A stretch of DNA of 64,000 nucleotides from JAEUHZ01 sp964552795 (GCA_964552795.1 CAZKIO010000009.1:1-64000), one strand, 5' to 3'; numbered from the stretch's first letter, positions 28,390-39,425 are shown. Notes: generated from the sequence alone by a model not told the origin. Numbers and translations are program-made.

Positions 28390-29226
28390 TCAGCGGCCTT
28401 CGAAGAGGCGCGACGCGAGGCGTTCGGGGAGTTCGGGCACCCCGCGGATGGCCGCGGCGGCCGCGGCGTGGTCGTATTCCAGGCGCACGAAGGTCACCGC
28501 GCGGCCGTCGAACAGGACGTAGGAGAGGCGCGGGTCGCCGTCGCGCGGCTGGCCGACCGAACCCACGTTCACGATGCAGCGCAGCTCGGGCCCGAAGCCC
28601 AGGTCGTAGGGCCCCTCGGTCCGCGTGGGCCGGAAGAAGCGGCCGTCCTGGTAGTACACGGCCGGCACGTGGCTGTGGCCCACGAAGCACACGTCGCGCT
28701 TCATCGCCGCGAAGTTGGCCGCCATCTTCTCCGGATCGCGCACGTCGCGCGGCAGCACGTACTCGCGCAGCGGATCGCGCGGGCTGGCGTGCACGAGGTG
28801 AGCGACCTCGTCGACGTGCTCGGGCTCGAGGCCGTCCAGGAAGTCCCAGTAGGCCATCGACCGCTCGCGGTCGCCGCCCGCGCCGAGTTGCGCCTGCGTC
28901 CACTCGATCGCGGCGCGCGCGATCGGGTTGAAGCCGGCGGCGGAGTCGAACATCGCCTCCTCGTGGTTGCCGCGCAGGCACAGGCCGGGCTGGAGCGGCG
29001 GTGCGCCGGGGTCGCCGTTCTCGCCGCCCGCGCACAAGGCCATGACGACGTCGAGGCACTCGCGCGGCATGGCGCCGTAGCCGACCATGTCGCCCAGGCA
29101 CCAGAAGCGTCGCGCGCCCCGCCGCCGCGCGTCGGCCACGGCCGTTTCCAGCGCCGGCACGTTCCCGTGCAGGTCGGAGATCAGGGCTGTGAGGGGAAAG
29201 TCCACGCGGGTCGGGCCGTTGGTCAC
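28390..29226 (-). CDS. Metallophosphoesterase (calcineurin-like)
   Basis: This 278-residue protein carries the full metallophosphoesterase signature: SDLHGN (Asp18, His20), GDMVGYG, GNHE, a HAS motif and GHSHVP. It resembles the YfcE/PP2A-like phosphodiesterase family, which uses two metal ions; its substrate cannot be read from sequence. It has no signal peptide and is probably cytoplasmic. It starts with GTG at 29226 and heads the operon with yidC and mnmE. A promoter TTGCCC-17-GATAAT lies 54 nt upstream of the start. Confidence 0.9.
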   Translation of the reverse strand: MTNGPTRVDFPLTALISDLHGNVPALETAVADARRRGARRFWCLGDMVGYGAMPRECLDVVMALCAGGENGDPGAPPLQPGLCLRGNHEEAMFDSAAGFNPIARAAIEWTQAQLGAGGDRERSMAYWDFLDGLEPEHVDEVAHLVHASPRDPLREYVLPRDVRDPEKMAANFAAMKRDVCFVGHSHVPAVYYQDGRFFRPTRTEGPYDLGFGPELRCIVNVGSVGQPRDGDPRLSYVLFDGRAVTFVRLEYDHAAAAAAIRGVPELPERLASRLFEGR

Positions 29227-29280
29227 GCGAGGCGCCGAGTGTCCCTCGGAACCGCTTCCGCGTGGCGAAATGGGCCGGGG

Positions 29281-29309
29281 ATTATCAGGCTCCGCGGGGA
29301 CAGGGGCAA
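29281..29309 (-). promoter_or_regulatory. Promoter for metallophosphoesterase-yidC-mnmE
   Basis: On the minus strand TTGCCC (29304-29309) is followed after 17 nt by GATAAT (29281-29286), a close match to the sigma-70 consensus in very GC-rich DNA. The -10 ends 54 nt before the GTG, so this operon would have a real leader, unlike many others here. Confidence 0.5.
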
Positions 29310-29361
29310 GGCTGGCGGCCCGTCTCCGAGCGTGCGCGCGCTCGCGAGCCGCGGCGGCGCC

Positions 29362-30360
29362 CTACGCGGGCGCGCGCGCGGGATGCCGCGCCAGGACCCA
29401 CGCCAGCGCGAGGCCGCTCGCCAGCGCTCCGGCGCCCAGGACGATGAGCGGGCCGCCGTCCGTCGCGGCCAGCCGCGGCGCCAGGAACGCCTGCGCGAGG
29501 AAGGCCGGCGCCGCGCAGGCGAGCGACCTCAGCACGACCGCGCCCCGGCCGCGCCCCGCGTCCTGCAGGCGGTGCGCGAGGTGGCGGCGGTCTCCGTGCC
29601 ACACCGGCTGTCCCGCGCGCACACGCGCCGCGACGACGCGCGCGAGGTCCAGCGCCGGCAGCGTCAACGCCGCCGCGCCGAACGGGCTCGCGAGCAGCGC
29701 GATGCCCAGCACGTGCGCGCCCGAGTCGCCCAGGTACGCGCGCGGCACGTCCGCGCCGCGGCGCGCGATCAGGTTGAACGGCAGGAACGCGCACAGCGCT
29801 CCGGCGAGCGCCGCGCCCGCGCCGGCGAGGCCCGCGAGCGAGACCGACGCGAGCATTCCGTCGGCGTGGTCGAACGTGTTCGCCACGTTCTGCGCGGCGA
29901 CGGCGAGGACGACGCAGGCTGCCCGCGCGGCGAGCGGCGCGCCCGCGCCGCCGTGCTCGAGCCCCGCGGCGAGCGCGACGCCGGCGGCGAGCTGGCCGAT
30001 CAGCTTGGGCGCGGGCGCGAGCCCGCGCGCGCGCACGTCGTCGGCAAAGCCGGTCGCGAAGGCCAGCGCGAGCGCCGCGCCGAGCCACGCCGGCCGCAGG
30101 CTCCAGTCCGGCCAGACCTCCCCCACGAGCGCGGCGCCGTCCCCGCGCGCCTGCCAGGCGAGCGCCAGCAGCGCGACGGCCAGGGCCGGTCCGCCGACGA
30201 GCGCGACCGCGGTGCGCTGGCGCTTGCGCTCGGGCGCGTCGGCGCCCGTGTCGACCCAGCCCAGACGGCGTGCCAGCGCGAGGAACACGGCCAGCGCCAC
30301 CAACGCGGCCGCGAGCGCGACCGCGAACTGCGGGAGGCGGGACACCGCGCTCGCGATCAC
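29362..30360 (-). CDS. WecA/TagO-type undecaprenyl-phosphate sugar-1-phosphate transferase
   Basis: This 332-residue integral membrane protein has about ten hydrophobic helices and the motifs of the polyprenyl-phosphate N-acetylhexosamine-1-phosphate transferase family: FADD (cytoplasmic loop), NVANTFDHADGM, YLGDSGAH, and HGDRRHLAHRL, whose HxxH pattern is typical of WecA/TagO rather than MraY. It should start lipid-linked glycan synthesis at the inner membrane. The GTG start at 30360 overlaps the nadD stop by 4 nt (GTGA), so it is translationally coupled to nadD. Substrate sugar unknown. Confidence 0.85.
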   Translation of the reverse strand: MIASAVSRLPQFAVALAAALVALAVFLALARRLGWVDTGADAPERKRQRTAVALVGGPALAVALLALAWQARGDGAALVGEVWPDWSLRPAWLGAALALAFATGFADDVRARGLAPAPKLIGQLAAGVALAAGLEHGGAGAPLAARAACVVLAVAAQNVANTFDHADGMLASVSLAGLAGAGAALAGALCAFLPFNLIARRGADVPRAYLGDSGAHVLGIALLASPFGAAALTLPALDLARVVAARVRAGQPVWHGDRRHLAHRLQDAGRGRGAVVLRSLACAAPAFLAQAFLAPRLAATDGGPLIVLGAGALASGLALAWVLARHPARAPA

Positions 30361-31025
30361 CGCCGCGTCCCGTACAGGCCGCGCGCGCGGACGTACTCCA
30401 TCACGCGCGGCGGAAGGTCGACGTCCGGCGCACCCGCGCGCGCGAGCCGCTCGCGCACGTCCGTCGACGAGGCCTCGACCGGCGGGAGGCGCAGGTACCC
30501 CGCGCGCAGCTTCTCCGCGATCGCGTCGCCGAACTCCGCGCGGACGCCGTCGAGCAGCGCGTCGGGCTGGCCCGCGCGGTGCACGACCACCGGCTGGACG
30601 CGCTCGAGCAGTTCGCGCGCGCCACGCCAGCCCGGAAGGCCCGGCAGGTTGTCGCTGCCGAGGATCAGGTGGATCGCGCAGTCCTCGGGCTCGCCCAGCG
30701 CCGCCGGCAGCGCGCGCACCGTGTCGATCGTGAACGAGCGCCCGCCGCGGCGCAGCTCCAGGTCGCTCGCCTCGAAGGCGCGCTCGCCCGCGATCGCCAG
30801 TTCGACCATCGCCAGGCGGTCCGCGTCCGGCGCGGGAACCGTCCCGGGCTTGAACGGCGACTGGGCCGCGGGCACGAAGACCACGCGGTCGAGGTCGAAG
30901 CGATCGCGTGCCGCGCGGGCCGCGTGCAGGTGGCCGCGGTGGATCGGGTCGAAGGACCCGCCGAACAGGCCGATCCGGCGCCGGGGGACGGCCGGCTCGC
31001 GAGCAGCGGGGCGCGGAGGAGGCAT
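30357..31025 (-). CDS. nadD: Nicotinate-nucleotide adenylyltransferase
   Basis: This 222-residue protein has the NadD signature: GLFGGSFDPIHRGHL near residue 18, VPAAQSPFKP, FTIDTVRAL and SSTDVRERLARAG. It adenylates nicotinate mononucleotide to deamido-NAD in NAD synthesis. The N-terminal ~15 residues before the fold are Pro/Arg-rich and may be extra. A -10-like TAACGT ends 15 nt upstream of the ATG. It is first in a two-gene unit with the WecA-type transferase. Confidence 0.94.
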   Translation of the reverse strand: MPPPRPAAREPAVPRRRIGLFGGSFDPIHRGHLHAARAARDRFDLDRVVFVPAAQSPFKPGTVPAPDADRLAMVELAIAGERAFEASDLELRRGGRSFTIDTVRALPAALGEPEDCAIHLILGSDNLPGLPGWRGARELLERVQPVVVHRAGQPDALLDGVRAEFGDAIAEKLRAGYLRLPPVEASSTDVRERLARAGAPDVDLPPRVMEYVRARGLYGTRR

Positions 31026-31040
31026 GGCGAGGGCCCGCGG

Positions 31041-31046
31041 ACGTTA
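31041..31046 (-). promoter_or_regulatory. -10-like TAACGT upstream of nadD
   Basis: TAACGT on the minus strand ends 15 nt before the nadD ATG. The same hexamer precedes larC. No -35 is evident. Confidence 0.28.
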
Positions 31047-31157
31047 CCCGGCGGCGCGCCGGGGTAGCTAGCGGGCCGGCGCTGGACATCGGCGCCCCAC
31101 GGGGCCAAACTCACCGCCCCTCGCACCCGGCACCCCCCGCCCGACGCGACCCCCCAC

Positions 31158-31646
31158 ATGAAGACACTGCTCCCCCTGCTCCTGATCCTGCCCCTGGCCC
31201 CCGGCTGCACCACCCAGGGTGCCCACGGGAACGACCACTGGAGCGGCTACTCGATCTCGAACAGCATGGGCCGCAACATCCTGGGCTACAGCCAGGAGCG
31301 CGACGGCGACTACATCGACTTCCAGGACCGCCAGAAGCGCGCGTTCAACCTGACGCTGCGGCGCCACTTCTTCCACAGCAACCCCGAGAACCCGTTCCAG
31401 CCCGAGGTCAAGGGCTACTTCGATCCGCGCCTGCCGCACGGACCGCTGCCGGACGTGGTGACCTACCTCCAGGATCCGCTCTCCTCGATCATCGCGGACT
31501 TCTCCGAGGGCGGCCGCGAGGAGAACAGCGCGGGCCTGCGCCACACGGCGCACGAGCTCTTCGGCGTCTGCAAGAGCTGCCGCAAGTCGGCCAGCTACCT
31601 GCGCTCGTCGGTCGGCGTCGTCGCCGAGCCGGCCACCGGCGAGTAG
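31158..31646 (+). CDS. Small lipoprotein of unknown function
   Basis: This 162-residue protein has a clear lipoprotein signal (LLPLLLILPLAPGC, lipobox APGC with Cys17). The mature part is polar, with an aromatic-rich stretch (RHFFHSNPENPFQPEVKGYFDP) and a CKSC motif near the C-terminus. I do not recognise the family. It is probably anchored to a membrane facing the periplasm. No ribosome-binding site is evident upstream of the ATG. It converges with miaA with 7 bp between the stops. Confidence 0.7.
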   Translation: MKTLLPLLLILPLAPGCTTQGAHGNDHWSGYSISNSMGRNILGYSQERDGDYIDFQDRQKRAFNLTLRRHFFHSNPENPFQPEVKGYFDPRLPHGPLPDVVTYLQDPLSSIIADFSEGGREENSAGLRHTAHELFGVCKSCRKSASYLRSSVGVVAEPATGE

Positions 31647-31653
31647 CGCCCGG

Positions 31654-32601
31654 TCAACCCGGCCAACCCAGCGCCCCGAGGGCCTCGTCCGCGAGGTCCG
31701 CGGGCGCGCGGCTTTCGGGGCGCAACCAGACGATCGCGGGGAACTTGCGGTACCACGTGCGCTGGCGCCGCGCGAACTGCCGCGTCGCGAGCACGATCGC
31801 CTCCACCGCCGCGTCGAGGTCGAGGCGGCCGTCGAACAGCTCGAGCGCCTGCGCGTAGCCCAGCGCCTGCGCGGCCGTCGTGCCGAATCCCGAGGTGGCG
31901 CGGATGCGCGCCGCCTCCTCGGGCCAGCCGGCGACGAGCAGCGCGCGCGTGCGCTGGCGGATGCGCCGGTCGAGGTCGGGGACGTCGCGTTCGAGGCCCA
32001 CGATGCGGAGCGCGCGCGCCGGCGCCTGCTTCCACTGCGTCTGCCAGTACGAGAGCGGCCGTCCCGTCTGCGCGTGCACCTCCAGCGCGCGCACCACGCG
32101 CTTGTGATCGTTGGGGTGCAGCCGCGCCGCGGACGGCGGATCGACCGCGGAGAGCTCCGCGTGCAGCGCCGCGCCGCCCAGTTCGGCCGCGCGGCGCTCG
32201 AGCAGAGCGCGCAGTGCGGGGTCGTGCTCGGGGCCTTCGAAGAACCCGCCCGCCAGCGCCTTCAGGTACAAGCCCGTGCCGCCCACGAACAGGGCGCGGC
32301 GCCCGCGCGCTCGCAGGTCGGCGAGCACGGGTTCGAGGTCCCGCAGCCAGGCGTGCACGCCGTAGCGCTCGGTGGGCGCCACCAGATCGAGCATGTGGTG
32401 CGGCACGCGCGCGCGCTCCGCCGCGTCGGGCTTGGCCGTGCCGATGTCCATGCCGCGGTAGACCTGCATCGAATCGAGGCTGACGATCTCGGCGCCGGCG
32501 CGCTCGGCGACGCGCAGCGCAAGTTCGCTCTTGCCGCTGGCCGTGGGGCCGACGATGACGCGCAGCGCGGGGTCCGGATCGGTGCGGGGGGTCGTGGGCA
32601 T
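31654..32601 (-). CDS. miaA: tRNA dimethylallyltransferase
   Basis: This 315-residue protein matches MiaA: P-loop VGPTASGKSELA (about 18-29), SLDSMQVYRGMDIGTAKP, VGGTGLYLKAL, and the tRNA-binding RQFARRQRTWYRKF near residue 280. It transfers a dimethylallyl group to A37 of tRNAs reading U-initial codons. I chose the ATG at 32599-32601; a TTG at 32646 would add 15 unconserved residues. A possible promoter (TTGTCA-17-TGTCCT) overlaps this upstream stretch. mutL, its frequent neighbour in other genomes, is about 4 kb away. Confidence 0.95.
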   Translation of the reverse strand: MPTTPRTDPDPALRVIVGPTASGKSELALRVAERAGAEIVSLDSMQVYRGMDIGTAKPDAAERARVPHHMLDLVAPTERYGVHAWLRDLEPVLADLRARGRRALFVGGTGLYLKALAGGFFEGPEHDPALRALLERRAAELGGAALHAELSAVDPPSAARLHPNDHKRVVRALEVHAQTGRPLSYWQTQWKQAPARALRIVGLERDVPDLDRRIRQRTRALLVAGWPEEAARIRATSGFGTTAAQALGYAQALELFDGRLDLDAAVEAIVLATRQFARRQRTWYRKFPAIVWLRPESRAPADLADEALGALGWPG

Positions 32602-32617
32602 GGCGGCCGCCGCGGCG

Positions 32618-32646
32618 AGGACACCCTGCCGAGGCGGCCCTGACAA
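32618..32646 (-). promoter_or_regulatory. Candidate miaA promoter
   Basis: TTGTCA (32641-32646, minus) and TGTCCT (32618-32623) are separated by 17 nt; the -10 ends 16 nt before the miaA ATG. The -10 match is weak. Confidence 0.28.
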
Positions 32647-32678
32647 GGGCCTTGCTGGCGGTTCGCCGGCGGGCGGCC

Positions 32679-32684
32679 TAGCCT
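32679..32684 (+). promoter_or_regulatory. -10-like TAGCCT 6 nt before start codon
   Basis: TAGCCT ends 6 nt before the ATG at 32691, with no ribosome site; this fits a leaderless transcript. Confidence 0.4.
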
Positions 32685-32690
32685 TGGCGC

Positions 32691-33683
32691 ATGCTCATGC
32701 TGGCCGCACTCGTGCTCGCGCTCCCGATCCAGGACGTTCCGCCGCCGCCGCCGCTGCCCGAGGCGCCCGCGCGGCCCGCGGAGCCGCTCGACGTCGACGG
32801 CGCGCCGCTCGCGCCGGGCAGGCTGCCGGCCAGCACGACGGCCCAGGCGCGCAGCGCGTTCGAGCGGATCTTGTCGGCGCGCACGGTCCCCGGCGAGCCC
32901 GACGCGCGCGTGACCGCGTTCGACCTCGCGCTCGACCTGCGGCTGCGCGCCTCGGAGCGGCAGACGAACGAACTGCCCAACGCGCGCTACGCCTACCTGG
33001 AGCCGGGCTACCTCCTGGCCGACACCGGCAAGGGCCAGATGCACCTGCGCGGTCCCAAGGGCGACTGGCTGGTGGACACGCGCGCCAACCCCGGCCGCGC
33101 GCTGGTGCGCCTGGAGGTCGGCCGCGAGAACGCCGAGGACCGGCGCCAGATCGAGGACGCGGTCGACGTCGCGCGCCTGTTCGTGGGCCTGATCGATCCG
33201 CGCGCGCTGCGCGTGCAGAAGTTCGCGCAGGCCGAGGTGCCGGCGGGGCTGCTGCCGCCGGCGCAGCTCGAGGCCGCGCGCAAGCTCGCGTGGTTCGAAC
33301 TCGCGACGCCCGACGTGCGGCCGGGCGCCGGCAACGCGACCGGCGCGCGCCTCCTGCTGGGAACGCCGCCCGAGGGCGGCCTGCCGTCGCTGGTGATCGC
33401 CGACGACGTGCGCGCGCCGGCGGGCGTGAACCCGACGACCTCGTGCGTGCTGATCCCCGAGTGGCGCGCGATCGACGGCTGGTCCGTGCCGCGCCGCGTG
33501 CAGGTGTTCCTCCCGCAGGTCGTCGAGGTGGAAGGCGCCGCAGGAGCGCGTTCGACGGTCGCGCGCGGCTGGCGCGAGCATCCCGCGATGGACCTCGTCG
33601 TCAAGAGCGGCAGCCTCAAGCCGCGGCTCGTGCCGGCGGACTTCGAACCGCCCGCGCCCGAGCAGGTGCCCAGCGGCGGATGA
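32691..33683 (+). CDS. Secreted protein of unknown function
   Basis: This 330-residue protein begins with a short hydrophobic signal-like stretch (MLMLAALVLALP) and a Pro-rich linker (PPPPPLPEAPARP). The remainder is a mixed alpha/beta domain without catalytic motifs I can name; segments such as YAYLEPGYLLADTGKGQMHLRGPKGDWLVD look like a lipoprotein-carrier-type or outer-membrane-associated beta sheet, but that is a loose impression. It ends PSGG, and its stop overlaps the start of the DinB gene (ATGA), so the two are co-translated. Confidence 0.7.
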   Translation: MLMLAALVLALPIQDVPPPPPLPEAPARPAEPLDVDGAPLAPGRLPASTTAQARSAFERILSARTVPGEPDARVTAFDLALDLRLRASERQTNELPNARYAYLEPGYLLADTGKGQMHLRGPKGDWLVDTRANPGRALVRLEVGRENAEDRRQIEDAVDVARLFVGLIDPRALRVQKFAQAEVPAGLLPPAQLEAARKLAWFELATPDVRPGAGNATGARLLLGTPPEGGLPSLVIADDVRAPAGVNPTTSCVLIPEWRAIDGWSVPRRVQVFLPQVVEVEGAAGARSTVARGWREHPAMDLVVKSGSLKPRLVPADFEPPAPEQVPSGG

Positions 33684-34198
33684 GCGCGGCCGCCGACGCG
33701 ACCGCCGCCACGCTGCGCGCGCTGATCCGACCGGCGGCGGAGCGCCTGCGCGCGCTGGGCGACGATGCCGCGTCGCGGCCGCTGGCGCCGGGCAAGTGGA
33801 GCGCCAAGCAGGTGATCGGGCACCTGATCGACAGCGCGACGCACAACCACGCGCGTTTCGTGCGCGCGGGACTGGGCGGCGGCCTCGTGTTCGAGGGCTA
33901 CGAACAGGACCGTTCGGTCGGGTTCCAGCGGCCCGATCGCGTGCCGTGGAACGAGCTCGTCGACCTGTGGCTCGCGCTCAACCTGCACGTCGCGCGCGCG
34001 ATCGAGGCGACGCCCGAGTCCGTGGCGAGCGCCGCGCACGTCCGGCACAACCTGCACCGGGTCGCGTGGGAGACCGTGCCCGAGAGCGAGCCCGCGACCC
34101 TCGCGTACCTCCAGCGCGACTACGTCGGACACCTCGCGCACCACCTGCGCCAGATCGACCCGCGCCTCGCGGAGGCGCCGCCGCGCCAGCGCGGCTGA
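33680..34198 (+). CDS. DinB family protein
   Basis: This 172-residue protein has the four-helix DinB/YfiT-like fold. Putative metal ligands are seen in KQVIGHLIDSATHNH (first helix pair) and in YVGHLAHHLRQID near the C-terminus. Members include metal-dependent thiol transferases and many uncharacterised enzymes; the specific reaction is unknown. The ATG overlaps the preceding stop codon by 4 nt. Confidence 0.85.
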   Translation: MSAAADATAATLRALIRPAAERLRALGDDAASRPLAPGKWSAKQVIGHLIDSATHNHARFVRAGLGGGLVFEGYEQDRSVGFQRPDRVPWNELVDLWLALNLHVARAIEATPESVASAAHVRHNLHRVAWETVPESEPATLAYLQRDYVGHLAHHLRQIDPRLAEAPPRQRG

Positions 34199-34364
34199 GC
34201 CGCGTTCAGCGGACGTCGGGAATGCGTAGGGGCCGGCCGGTGAACCCGCCCCGAGGACCGGCCGCGTTCGGCCCGATCGCTCACGGAATCCGGTGCCGCG
34301 GGCATGCCGGATGTTGCGGGCGGGCCAGGATCGCGCACGATGGGAGCAACCCCCTGGAGGCCCC

Positions 34365-36416
34365 ATGCGTTCCGCGTTCCTCGTCCCCGCCGTCCTGTTC
34401 CTCTACGCTCCCGCGTTCGCGCAAGGATCCGACGATTGCGCGACGCCCACGCCGATCGCGGGCCTGGGCACGTTCGCCTACAACAACGCCGCTGCGACGC
34501 AGAGCCCGCAGGCGGGCACGTGCGCGACGGTCATCAACCGCGACGTGTGGTTCGTGTGGACCGCGCCCGCGACCGACACGTTCCAGATCGACTCGTGCGG
34601 ACTGGCGACCTGGGACACGCAGTACGCGGTGTACGCCGGCACCGCCTGTCCGACAGGACCGTACATCTCGTGCAACGACGACTCGTGCGGCCTGCAGTCG
34701 CGCCTGACGTTCAGCGCCACGGCCGGCGCGAGCTACGTCTTCGAGCTGGGCACCTACGGCAGCAGCGCCGGGGGCAGCGGCAGCTTCCTGATCACGCAGG
34801 GCGGCCCGCCCGGATGCAGTTCCAGCGTCGGCGGCGACGTGATCCTCGGCGAGGTGTACGACATCGGCAACTACGGGGTCACGGGCGCGCTCGACGCGAT
34901 CGCGGTCGGCACGGACGGCTGCAACATCGGCACGGCGCCGCTGGGCTGGAGCACGAGCTCGCTCAATCACCCCGTGATCGCGGGGCACCTGTACCGCTAC
35001 AAGGTCGTCGACGGCGCGGGGCGCTTCGAGCAGATCGGCCTGTCGTGGCTCAAGCACGGTTTCGCGGCCGCCAACGGCTCGACGTGCTGTCCGTGCCAGG
35101 GCGGCGGCGGCGGCCTGGGGCCCGGCTGCTCCGACATCTACAGTTCAGGCCTGAACGGCAGCCAGGGCAGCCTCGGCCCGCGCTGGCAGATCAACGCACA
35201 CACCGGCGCGTTCCCCTACCCGCAGGCCAACCCGTCCTGGTCGGGCACGACGGCGCGGCGCTGCGAGTTCCTGATCACCGACGCCGAGGCCACGAGCGGC
35301 TCCACGACGCGCTTCTTCGCCGAGGCGCAGTACGTCCACCCCACCGATTCCGCGGCCGGCAACCAGAACAACAACGCCAGCTACCGCGAGCTCTCGTGCA
35401 CGGGATCGGCGGCCAACTGGACCTTCGCCATGATGGGCGGCACGCAGCGCCAGCAGTCGGCGATCCGCGCCTGGGCGGCGGTCGATCCGCAGGTGATGCT
35501 GACGGAAGTACAGGTGCCGGGCGACGGCCTGCTCGTGGTCGGCTCACGCGCGTACGCGCTCGGCGGCGGCCAGCACCGCTTCGAGTACGCGGTCTACAAC
35601 ATGAACGCCGACCGCAACGCGGGCACGTTCTCCGTTCCCGTGCCGGCCGGCGCGACGATCTCGAACGTCGGGTTCCACGGCGTCGTGTACCGCAACGGCG
35701 ACGGGCCCGGAAACGTCAACGTCTCCAGCACGCCGTGGACTTCGGCGGTGTCCGGCGGCTTCCTGACCTGGAGCACCGAACCGCAGGCCGCGAACCCCAG
35801 CGCCAACGCGATCCGCTGGGGCACGACCTACAACTTCCGCTTCGACGCCGACGTCGCACCGGCCGACGGCAGCGTCGCGTTCGGGCTGTGGAAACCCGGC
35901 ACGCCGGATCAGATGGGCGCGGCCGCGCGCGTGCCCTCGCCGGGCGGGCCGTCGTTCGCGCTGTGCTTCGGCGACGGCACGGGCACGGCGTGCCCGTGCG
36001 GCAACAGCGGGGCGTCCGGGCGCGGCTGCGCCAACTCGCTGGGGACCGGCGCGCTGCTCGCGGGCAGCGGCGCGGTCAGCGTCTCGGGCGACACGCTGGT
36101 CCTCGCGGGCAGCGGGATGCCGAACGCGGCGTGCCTGTACTTCCAGGGCAGCACGGCGCTGGTGGCGGGGCTGGGCACGCCCTTCGGCGACGGCCTGCGC
36201 TGCGCGGGCGGCACGGTCGTGCGCCTGGGCACGAAGACCAACGTCGGCGGCGCGTCGCAGTATCCGGCCGGCGGCGATCCGGCGGTCTCGGTCGCCGGCG
36301 GCGTGGTCGCCGGCAACGCGCGCACGTACCAGGTCTGGTACCGCAACTCCGCGGCGTTCTGCACGCCGGACACCTTCAACCTGTCGAACGCCTGGCAGGT
36401 GTACTGGCAGCCGTGA
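34365..36416 (+). CDS. Secreted multidomain protein with Cys-rich CFGDG C-terminal domain
   Basis: This 683-residue protein has an ideal ribosome site (GGAGG, 4 nt before the ATG) and a signal peptide (cleavage near AFAQG). The first domain (about 22-145) is a pre-peptidase-like beta-sandwich of the kind starting DDCATPTPI with conserved WFVWTAPATDTF and a YAVYAGTAC strand. The middle (about 150-530) is beta-rich and unassigned. The C-terminal ~150 residues (from base 35964) are the Cys-rich domain shared with two other proteins here, with all seven cysteines. Predicted extracellular or cell-surface. A bidirectional hairpin terminator follows its stop. Confidence 0.87.
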   Translation: MRSAFLVPAVLFLYAPAFAQGSDDCATPTPIAGLGTFAYNNAAATQSPQAGTCATVINRDVWFVWTAPATDTFQIDSCGLATWDTQYAVYAGTACPTGPYISCNDDSCGLQSRLTFSATAGASYVFELGTYGSSAGGSGSFLITQGGPPGCSSSVGGDVILGEVYDIGNYGVTGALDAIAVGTDGCNIGTAPLGWSTSSLNHPVIAGHLYRYKVVDGAGRFEQIGLSWLKHGFAAANGSTCCPCQGGGGGLGPGCSDIYSSGLNGSQGSLGPRWQINAHTGAFPYPQANPSWSGTTARRCEFLITDAEATSGSTTRFFAEAQYVHPTDSAAGNQNNNASYRELSCTGSAANWTFAMMGGTQRQQSAIRAWAAVDPQVMLTEVQVPGDGLLVVGSRAYALGGGQHRFEYAVYNMNADRNAGTFSVPVPAGATISNVGFHGVVYRNGDGPGNVNVSSTPWTSAVSGGFLTWSTEPQAANPSANAIRWGTTYNFRFDADVAPADGSVAFGLWKPGTPDQMGAAARVPSPGGPSFALCFGDGTGTACPCGNSGASGRGCANSLGTGALLAGSGAVSVSGDTLVLAGSGMPNAACLYFQGSTALVAGLGTPFGDGLRCAGGTVVRLGTKTNVGGASQYPAGGDPAVSVAGGVVAGNARTYQVWYRNSAAFCTPDTFNLSNAWQVYWQP

Positions 36417-36424
36417 GACGGAGG

Positions 36425-36450
36425 GACCCGTCCGCGCCCGCGGACGGGTC
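36425..36450. terminator. Bidirectional hairpin terminator
   Basis: The arms gacccgtccgc (36425-36435) and gcggacgggtc (36440-36450) form a perfect 11-bp stem with a GCCC loop, exactly between the convergent Cys-rich-domain gene (stop 36416) and mutL (stop 36453). Confidence 0.6.
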
Positions 36451-36452
36451 GC

Positions 36453-38231
<1,779 letters not shown>

Positions 38232-38241
38232 CCGGATGGCG

Positions 38242-38247
38242 ATGGTA
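38242..38247 (-). promoter_or_regulatory. -10-like TACCAT 10 nt before mutL
   Basis: TACCAT (minus strand) ends 10 nt before the mutL ATG; no Shine-Dalgarno sequence is present. Consistent with a leaderless or very short leader. Confidence 0.35.
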
Positions 38248-38312
38248 CGGCCCCGCCGGGGACTCTCAACCGTGGCGCTCGCGCCGCGTGCCGGAGCGCG
38301 CCCCCGCGGCCC

Positions 38313-39425
38313 TCAGCGCCCCGCGGATCGCGCGCGCACGCGCCAGCGCAGCGCGAACGCGGCCAGTTCGTTCGCGTCGAGTTCGCGTCCGGTGCGCGAC
38401 GCCCGCTCGAGCTCCGCGACCGCCTCCAGGAACCGCTCCCAGCCCTCGGGCGTGCGCCGCGCCAGCCGCAGGCCGAACTCCTCGCGCGCCTGCGGGGGCC
38501 CCTTGATCCCGGCGGCCTGCACCGGATCCTCGCCGCGCTCCTTGGCGCGCGCGCCCAGGAGCCCCTCGCGCGCCTTGCCGCGCAACGAGCCCATCAGGAT
38601 CGCCGTCAACGCACCGCGGTCGCTCTCGCGCTCGCCGTCGCGGCCCGTGAAACCCGCGCGCAACAGGAGCTCGATGCCGGCGAGGCCCCGCTCGGCGTCG
38701 CCGCGCGCGATCGCCTCGGCCACGTCCCAGGGCGCCGCGCCGCTCTCCCACGCGACGAGGCTGCGCACGCTCTCGCGGCCGCGCCCCACGAGGCGCGTGA
38801 GCGCGCCGTCCAGCGCGAAGAGGTCGTTGCCGGTCGCGGTGCACACGTACAGCGCCTCGTCGGGCGTGAGCGCGACGTCGCGCTCGCGCGCGCGGCCGAT
38901 CAGCCACTGCACGAGCTCCGTGCGGCGCGGGTCGGCGTTGCGCTCCCACGGCGCCGGCTGGTCGTAGAGCCGCCGCAGGTCCAGCACCGGCGCCGACAGC
39001 GCCGTCGCGCGTTTCACCAGCGCGTGATCGGCGCGCACGCCGTCGGCCTCGAGCACCAGCGTCCCCGCCGGCGAGCTGCCGCCCAGGAACAGGAGGGCCG
39101 CGCGCAGGAACGGCGGATCCTCGCCTGCCTCCTTCTTCACCAGCGCGGCCGCCCCGCGCACGACCACGCAGCGCGCGCTGGAGAACATGGGCGCCGCGGT
39201 CAGGTCGTCCACCAGCCCGCGCAGGTCGAAGTCCGGGTCGCGCGCGTCGTGGCGCACGACCTCCAGCCCGGCCGCCGCGCCCGCCTCCGCCGCGATGCGC
39301 AGGGCCTGGTCGCGGAACCAGCGCTCGTCGCCGCGCACGACGACGACGCGCGGCAGTCCCCGGCGCAGCGACTCGGCCAGGTTGCGGATCTGCACCGGGG
39401 GCGCCGGCGGCCGGGACGCGGCCAT
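38313..39425 (-). CDS. holA: DNA polymerase III delta subunit
   Basis: This 370-residue protein resembles HolA: the N-terminal VVVVRGDERWFRDQALR block, a basic central domain with LYVCTATGNDLFAL, and a C-terminal helical collar region. It would load the beta clamp as part of the clamp loader. The ATG at 39425 shares its A with the TGA of ubiA (TGATG), the last link in a five-gene coupled operon. Sequence similarity in this family is low, so the call rests on the overall pattern. Confidence 0.82.
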   Translation of the reverse strand: MAASRPPAPPVQIRNLAESLRRGLPRVVVVRGDERWFRDQALRIAAEAGAAAGLEVVRHDARDPDFDLRGLVDDLTAAPMFSSARCVVVRGAAALVKKEAGEDPPFLRAALLFLGGSSPAGTLVLEADGVRADHALVKRATALSAPVLDLRRLYDQPAPWERNADPRRTELVQWLIGRARERDVALTPDEALYVCTATGNDLFALDGALTRLVGRGRESVRSLVAWESGAAPWDVAEAIARGDAERGLAGIELLLRAGFTGRDGERESDRGALTAILMGSLRGKAREGLLGARAKERGEDPVQAAGIKGPPQAREEFGLRLARRTPEGWERFLEAVAELERASRTGRELDANELAAFALRWRVRARSAGR